From contig CAUEUD010000146.1 of NCBI GenBank assembly GCA_959020865.1, forward strand, positions 1 through 9,408: 9,408 nt of DNA, written 5' to 3'. Every line of letters starts with the position of its first letter. Position 1 is the first letter of the stretch. This document shows, one piece after another, positions 6,866 through 9,408 of this stretch. The translations under genes were made by a program, and so were the position numbers. This stretch comes from Eubacterium limosum. Lineage in GTDB: Bacteria > Bacillota > Clostridia > Eubacteriales > Eubacteriaceae. The notes below the pieces were generated by a model. The model was not told the DNA's origin, searched no databases, and saw only the letters and a list, made by a program, of their open reading frames with translations.

Positions 6866-7630
6866 CTATGCTTTAATCCATTCGATTTCTGTTTCCATAA
6901 GCCGCGCTTCGCTCTCGGCGTCCAGCCCCGCATCGGTGATGATCCGGTCGAAACGGTCAATCCCGCAGATTTTGGCAAAGCTGACCCGGCCAAACTTTGA
7001 GCTGTCGGACAGCAGCACCTTTTCTCTGGCACATTCCAGAATCTGCTGCTTCAGCGCCGCCTTTTCCATGGACGGTGAGCTCACGCCTTTTTCCACATCC
7101 ACAGCGCTGGCCCCCAGAAAGGCGATGTCTGCGTTGATGCCTTCAAAAAAGGCTTCGGCGTGTCCGCCGAGACATACCCCCACATCCTTCTGGACATGGC
7201 CGCCGGTACAGTGAACGTCCACAAGGGGCGCATCCAGCAGTCTGGCGGCAATGAGGATATCATCGGTCACCACGCTGATCTGCTTCGTGCCGCGGGCCAG
7301 CAGCAGAGCCAGCTCCATATTGGTGGTGCCAGCGTCCAGCACAATGGTCTGTCCGTCCTCCACCAGTTTTTCGGCTTCCCTGGCGATGCGCTTTTTCTCG
7401 GCCTGGTAAGCGCTGGCTTTTTTGGAAACCGCGATTTCCTCCACCAGCCCTTCCTTTACCACTGCTCCGCCAAAGGTACGGGTAATGCGGTCGTTATCCT
7501 CCAGGTATTTCAGATCCCTTCGGATGGTTGTGGGCGTGACCTCGAGCTTCTGGGCCAGCGCCTCAACTGTGATGCTGCCGTTTTTCTCGAGGTTTTCGAT
7601 TATTTTTTCTCTTCTCTCTATTGGAAACAT
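6866..7630 (-). CDS. DeoR-family transcriptional regulator of the sugar-acid operon
   Basis: This is a 254-residue protein of normal DeoR length. The N-terminus FPIERREKIIENLEKNGSI and the helix-turn-helix VTPTTIRRDLKYLE (31-44) are classic. The C-terminal DeoR sensor domain (about 75-235) has LDAGTTN (98-104), SDSSKFG (208-214) and ITDAG (230-234), the fold that binds phosphorylated sugars. ATG 7630 is preferred: GAGGGA precedes it closely and family members usually begin MFPIERR. An in-frame ATG at 7642 would add four residues but has only a weak ribosome binding site. It is the first gene of the operon; the kinase follows after 13 nt. It probably represses the operon until a phosphorylated four-carbon acid or a downstream product such as dihydroxyacetone phosphate appears; the effector is inferred. 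Confidence 0.9.
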   Translation of the reverse strand: MFPIERREKIIENLEKNGSITVEALAQKLEVTPTTIRRDLKYLEDNDRITRTFGGAVVKEGLVEEIAVSKKASAYQAEKKRIAREAEKLVEDGQTIVLDAGTTNMELALLLARGTKQISVVTDDILIAARLLDAPLVDVHCTGGHVQKDVGVCLGGHAEAFFEGINADIAFLGASAVDVEKGVSSPSMEKAALKQQILECAREKVLLSDSSKFGRVSFAKICGIDRFDRIITDAGLDAESEARLMETEIEWIKA

Positions 7631-7645
7631 GGCTTCCCTCATTAT

Positions 7646-7667
7646 CCGGTCACACTTGAACCGGTCA
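7646..7667. promoter_or_regulatory. Direct repeat in the deoR leader, candidate operator
   Basis: CCGGTCA occurs at 7646-7652 and again at 7661-7667, starts 15 bp apart, in the untranslated leader between the promoter (7706-7734) and the deoR start. The second copy lies in a near-palindrome TGAACCGGTCA. Direct repeats of this sort are common DeoR-family binding sites; autoregulation is inferred. Confidence 0.45.
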
Positions 7668-7705
7668 TTCTGTTTAACTATGATTATCTATGCTTTCTTT
7701 TGTTT

Positions 7706-7734
7706 ATCATAACGCATTTTCAGGGTGTTGTCAA
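7706..7734 (-). promoter_or_regulatory. Sigma-A promoter of the deoR-dtnK-pdxA-cyclase operon
   Basis: On the minus strand TTGACA (complement of 7729-7734) and TATGAT (complement of 7706-7711) are separated by 17 bp, five of six consensus bases in the -10 box and all six in the -35 box. Transcription should start near 7699, leaving a leader of about 70 nt that contains the CCGGTCA repeats. Confidence 0.8.
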
Positions 7735-7787
7735 TTCAAAAAGAACATATTTGATCATTTTTAAGCATTTTCAAACACACCTGAACG

Positions 7788-7826
7788 CAAAATAAAAGGC
7801 AGACGATCAGCTTTGTGCTGACCGTC
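7788..7826 (-). terminator. Intrinsic terminator of the VOC gene
   Basis: On the minus strand GACGGTCAGC pairs with GCTGATCGTC (complement of 7802-7826; one mismatch, 5-nt loop). It is followed by GCC and a T-rich run TTTTATTTT (7788-7799 region). It lies 6 nt past the stop of the VOC gene and insulates the deoR promoter downstream. Confidence 0.75.
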
Positions 7827-7832
7827 CACCGC

Positions 7833-8195
7833 TTATACAAACTCAGCGATCACGATCTCGTTTCCGTCGATATCCTTTAAACGGACCTCATAAGTTCCCC
7901 AATCATACCGGACAGCTTCCGACAGGGAGACCCCTTTTTTCTTCAGGCTTTCCATTGTTAAATCAAGGGTTTCTGTTTGAAATACAAAGGATTGACGCCC
8001 GGTCGGCTCTACGCCGCATTTTTTACAATCCCATATACAAAGAGTAGGCGCGTTTTCGATAAAACCAAGATAAACCCCATTTGAATTGTCATCATCGGTT
8101 TTAATAAAGGGGATCTCCAGCATTTGCGTATAAAACGCGATCAGCTCTTTCGCTTGCTCAGAAAAAATATTTGTGCAGTAGTATCCTGTTATCAT
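7833..8195 (-). CDS. VOC-superfamily (glyoxalase/bleomycin-resistance fold) protein
   Basis: This is a 120-residue single-unit VOC protein. It shows the usual repeat: a first beta-alpha-beta part with ELIAFYTQMLEIPF (17-30), and a second with METLKKKG-like MESLKKKGVS (81-90) and the closing strand DIDGNEIVIAE (108-118), where the acidic residue near 118 is a usual metal ligand. Three cysteines (53, 57, 60) form a CxxxCxxC cluster, which is less usual. Members range from glyoxalase to fosfomycin or bleomycin resistance and dioxygenases; the substrate cannot be inferred. A modest GGTGG site precedes ATG 8195. It is monocistronic, ended by the hairpin at 7802-7826, and visibly more AT-rich than the neighbouring genes. 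Confidence 0.82.
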   Translation of the reverse strand: MITGYYCTNIFSEQAKELIAFYTQMLEIPFIKTDDDNSNGVYLGFIENAPTLCIWDCKKCGVEPTGRQSFVFQTETLDLTMESLKKKGVSLSEAVRYDWGTYEVRLKDIDGNEIVIAEFV

Positions 8196-8225
8196 CTTTC
8201 CACCATCCTATCATTTTTTTATTCA

Positions 8226-8254
8226 ATCACAAAAGCATACAATCGCCTGTCCAA
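8226..8254 (-). promoter_or_regulatory. Possible promoter for the VOC gene
   Basis: TTGGAC (complement of 8249-8254) and TGTGAT (complement of 8226-8231) are 17 bp apart on the minus strand, each with mismatches to consensus. Its position, about 30 bp before the start codon, is suitable, but the boxes are only fair. Confidence 0.35.
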
Positions 8255-8397
8255 CGCATCGGCAGAGCAGGCCAGCGCAGCGCAGACTGCTGCCCTGCCC
8301 ACATTCTACCATAAGCCGCCGCCTCCGTCTATTCTGTTACCGCCCCTTCCCCCGCTGTTGTCAGAAAGCACGCCGAAATCAAAGCGTGAACAGCAAA
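8255..8397. other. Intergenic stretch without a recognisable gene
   Basis: Together with its flanks this forms the gap between the VOC gene and the small ORF at 8479-8565. It is C-rich on the plus strand (for example CCGCCCCTTCCCCCGC near 8340-8355). I see no ribosome binding site with a convincing start, no tRNA and no repeat array in it. Confidence 0.5.
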
Positions 8398-8426
8398 ACG
8401 GCATGGCCAAAAACTGGCCATGCCGT
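8398..8426 (-). terminator. Strong hairpin, likely terminator of the MarR/small-ORF transcript
   Basis: A perfect 12-bp stem, ACGGCATGGCCA (8398-8409) and TGGCCATGCCGT (8415-8426), encloses a 5-nt loop. On the minus strand it is followed by TTTTGCTGTT, a short T-run. It lies about 50 nt past the small ORF and is the next possible end point for that transcript. Confidence 0.6.
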
Positions 8427-8478
8427 ATGGTGTGACAATACTGCTTTATTGGGCATATCGTCTTTTTCATCATGATTA

Positions 8479-8565
8479 TTATTGCTGAACCTGGCTTCTG
8501 TCCGCCTTATAAGCTTCACAGATCAGGTAAACGCCGTAAAAACACAGGGCTATTGCTGAAAACAT
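8479..8565 (-). CDS. Small ORF, 28-residue hydrophobic peptide
   Basis: This reads as a 28-residue peptide beginning MFSAIALCFYGVYLIC and ending in the polar tail YKADRSQVQQ before TAA. The first 18 or so residues could span a membrane once; the end is charged and polar. A perfect AAGGAGG (complement of 8573-8579) lies 7 nt before ATG 8565, which is the main reason to believe it. It follows the MarR gene by 53 nt and is separated from it by the terminator at 8589-8613, so it would be made by read-through. I do not recognise a family. It may be a small membrane protein or a chance ORF behind a good ribosome binding site. Confidence 0.5.
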   Translation of the reverse strand: MFSAIALCFYGVYLICEAYKADRSQVQQ

Positions 8566-8588
8566 ACACATCCCTCCTTTTCGGCTTT

Positions 8589-8613
8589 AAAAAACAGCTG
8601 CCTCGTGGAGCTG
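8589..8613 (-). terminator. Intrinsic terminator or attenuator just after the MarR gene
   Basis: On the minus strand CAGCTCC, ACGA loop, GG, one bulged C and AGCTG form a 7-bp stem followed directly by TTTTTT (complement of 8589-8594). It starts 5 nt after the MarR stop codon. The moderate stem suggests some read-through into the small ORF. Confidence 0.65.
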
Positions 8614-8618
8614 CCGGA

Positions 8619-9242
8619 TCATTCATCCTCTGGATCACCAGGTCTGCCAAAGCCGCCAAAAGGCCCAAAGCCCGGGCCGCCCTGCCCAAAGTGATTTCCA
8701 AAGGAGCGGCCGCCCATCCGCATATTCATGAGCCGCTCGAACTGGTCTTTACCCATACGCTCACAGGCGCCGCGCATCCATTCTCTGGTGCCATCATCCA
8801 TGCTGTCGCCGCACTTTTCCTCAAAGGCTGCGATCATCCGGTCCAGGTATGCGTTAAACTGGTCTTGTTCCCCGGGCGACAGACAGTCAAAAATTCCGGC
8901 GTCATCTGTCGCGCTGTTCTGGTCCTGGGCCTGCTTTCCCTGCTCGGTCAGGCGGACAAGCATGACCCTGCGGTCTGTCTCAGAGGGTACGCGGGTCACA
9001 TAGCCTTTCTTTTCCAGCTTGTTCAGCAGCTCGTTCAGGGACTGCTGCCGTATGCCCAGCAGATAGGCCAGATCCTTACTGCTGATTTCAGGCTGTATCT
9101 TGAGCATGGCCAGCACTCTGCCCTGGCCCCGTGTCGGGTCCCCCACCGGGCCGTTTTTAACATGATTTTTCAGGCGGCTGCGCTGTATCAGCCACTGAAG
9201 CCTTGACAGCTTCTCATATAATTCCATCTCTTTTTCGTCCAT
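8619..9242 (-). CDS. MarR-family transcriptional regulator with Gly/Phe-rich C-terminal tail
   Basis: This is a 207-residue protein, longer than the usual 140-160 of MarR regulators. The winged helix spans about 36-105: RGQGRVLAMLKIQPEISSKDLAYLLGIR is the helix-turn-helix start, and SETDRRVMLVRLTEQG (87-102) holds the DxR wing motif at Asp90-Arg92. Dimer helices flank it. Residues 177-201 are an unusual low-complexity tail rich in Gly and Phe (FGQGGPGFGPFGGFGRPG), ending acidic. AAAGGAGGT precedes ATG 9242 by 6 nt. Three AGGTAC-centred sites around its promoter argue for autorepression. The ligand and targets are not visible here; such regulators often control efflux pumps or stress genes, and a target may lie beyond the right edge. 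Confidence 0.9.
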   Translation of the reverse strand: MDEKEMELYEKLSRLQWLIQRSRLKNHVKNGPVGDPTRGQGRVLAMLKIQPEISSKDLAYLLGIRQQSLNELLNKLEKKGYVTRVPSETDRRVMLVRLTEQGKQAQDQNSATDDAGIFDCLSPGEQDQFNAYLDRMIAAFEEKCGDSMDDGTREWMRGACERMGKDQFERLMNMRMGGRSFGNHFGQGGPGFGPFGGFGRPGDPEDE

Positions 9243-9265
9243 TTTGTGACCTCCTTTAATTTATA

Positions 9266-9278
9266 ACAGGTACCTTAT
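9266..9278. promoter_or_regulatory. MarR operator copy 1
   Basis: ACAGGTACCTTAT is centred on the palindrome AGGTACCT. It lies just after the predicted transcription start (about 9279 on the minus strand), where a bound repressor would block elongation or initiation. Confidence 0.6.
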
Positions 9279-9285
9279 ACTTTAT

Positions 9286-9314
9286 ATTATACAGGTACTT
9301 GTTATATATGTCAA
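9286..9314 (-). promoter_or_regulatory. Perfect-consensus sigma-A promoter of the MarR gene
   Basis: On the minus strand TTGACA (complement of 9309-9314) and TATAAT (complement of 9286-9291) are exactly 17 bp apart, a full consensus match. The leader would be about 36 nt. Such a strong promoter fits a gene held down by its own product through the three flanking operators. Confidence 0.92.
9291..9304. promoter_or_regulatory. MarR operator copy 2, inside the promoter spacer
   Basis: ACAGGTACTTGT is a near-perfect palindrome (one mismatched pair) filling the spacer next to the -10 box. Occupancy would directly exclude RNA polymerase. Confidence 0.65.
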
Positions 9315-9323
9315 GGATTTTAT

Positions 9324-9336
9324 ACAGGTACCTTAA
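9324..9336. promoter_or_regulatory. MarR operator copy 3, upstream of the -35 box
   Basis: ACAGGTACCTTAA repeats copy 1 in 12 of 13 bases. It lies 10 bp upstream of the -35 box; starts of the three copies are 25 and 33 bp apart. Confidence 0.6.
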
Positions 9337-9351
9337 ATAAATTAAAGGCAT

Positions 9352-9378
9352 AAAAAAGACGGCTGCTTTCCAACCGTC
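9352..9378 (-). terminator. Intrinsic terminator of an upstream minus-strand gene
   Basis: On the minus strand GACGGTTG pairs with CAGCCGTC (8 bp with one G-T pair, 5-nt loop) and is followed by TTTTTT (complement of 9352-9357). It ends a transcript entering from the right edge and separates it from the MarR promoter. Confidence 0.75.
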
Positions 9379-9389
9379 CTATGTGTTTC

Positions 9390-9408
9390 TTATTCAGCCC
9401 TGATGGCT
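9390..9408 (-). CDS. Possible last codons of a gene cut by the right edge
   Basis: In one minus-strand frame the final bases read Ala-Ile-Arg-Ala-Glu then TAA, with the stop 12 nt before the terminator hairpin at 9358-9378. The spacing fits a gene end, but five codons give no identity, and another frame also has a nearby stop. Confidence 0.3.

Noticed and set aside
6853..7032. Longer N-terminus for the DUF1537 kinase starting at 7032
   Set aside because: It would overlap the DeoR gene in another frame; the family N-terminus and a strong ribosome binding site place the start at 6852.
8124..8435. 103-residue plus-strand ORF
   Set aside because: It overlaps the VOC gene antisense and runs through low-complexity C-rich sequence and the 12-bp hairpin at 8398-8426; no start signal.
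8330..8475. Second minus-strand small ORF starting at the ATGATG near 8472-8477
   Set aside because: No Shine-Dalgarno sequence, and its frame runs through the perfect hairpin at 8398-8426; the predicted peptide looks random.
8472..9206. 244-residue plus-strand ORF
   Set aside because: It is antisense to the MarR gene, has no ribosome binding site and no recognisable domain; a shadow of a GC-rich minus-strand gene.
9266..9336. Three short repeats as a CRISPR-like array
   Set aside because: Repeats are only about 12 bp, partly palindromic, unevenly spaced (25 and 33 bp), and sit on a promoter; operators explain them better.

Overview
The window reads as chromosomal DNA from a strictly anaerobic, butyrate-type Firmicute (class Clostridia). 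An acetogen or butyrate producer near Eubacterium limosum/callanderi is my best guess, but the assignment is inference. The basis is strong GGAGG ribosome binding sites, near-consensus sigma-A promoters, a flavodiiron oxygen/NO reductase, a butyryl-CoA-type dehydrogenase, and moderately GC-rich coding sequence with AT-rich gaps. No rRNA, tRNA, CRISPR array, insertion sequence or phage gene was seen.

Left third (about 80-3819, plus strand): a compact redox-stress module. An Rrf2-family regulator with a cysteine-rich sensor loop is followed by a three-part fusion protein (acyl-CoA dehydrogenase, EtfA-type FAD domain, rubredoxin) and then by a flavodiiron protein. I infer a self-contained electron wire: acyl-CoA to FAD, to a second FAD, to rubredoxin iron, to the diiron/FMN enzyme, ending in reduction of O2 (or NO). 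Two 25-bp sites built like the IscR type-1 operator lie over the regulator's own promoter and in the gap before the fusion gene, so the regulator probably controls both. A bidirectional terminator ends the module.

Middle (3832-7734, minus strand): a four-gene operon read right to left: a DeoR-family regulator, a DUF1537 four-carbon acid sugar kinase, a PdxA-type dehydrogenase, and a cyclase/kynurenine-formamidase-fold hydrolase. Kinase plus PdxA2-type dehydrogenase is the known route for D-threonate or D-erythronate (phosphorylation, then oxidative decarboxylation to dihydroxyacetone phosphate). The hydrolase is not part of the described pathway and may open a lactone or process a related precursor. 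A consensus promoter and a direct repeat lie ahead of the regulator.

Right part (7788-9408, minus strand): a small VOC/glyoxalase-fold protein with its own terminator; a short region without recognisable genes; an unlisted 28-codon hydrophobic small ORF; a MarR-family regulator with a glycine/phenylalanine-rich tail; and a perfect-consensus promoter flanked and interrupted by three copies of an AGGTAC-centred operator. At the right edge a minus-strand terminator, and perhaps the last codons of another gene, mark the next transcription unit.
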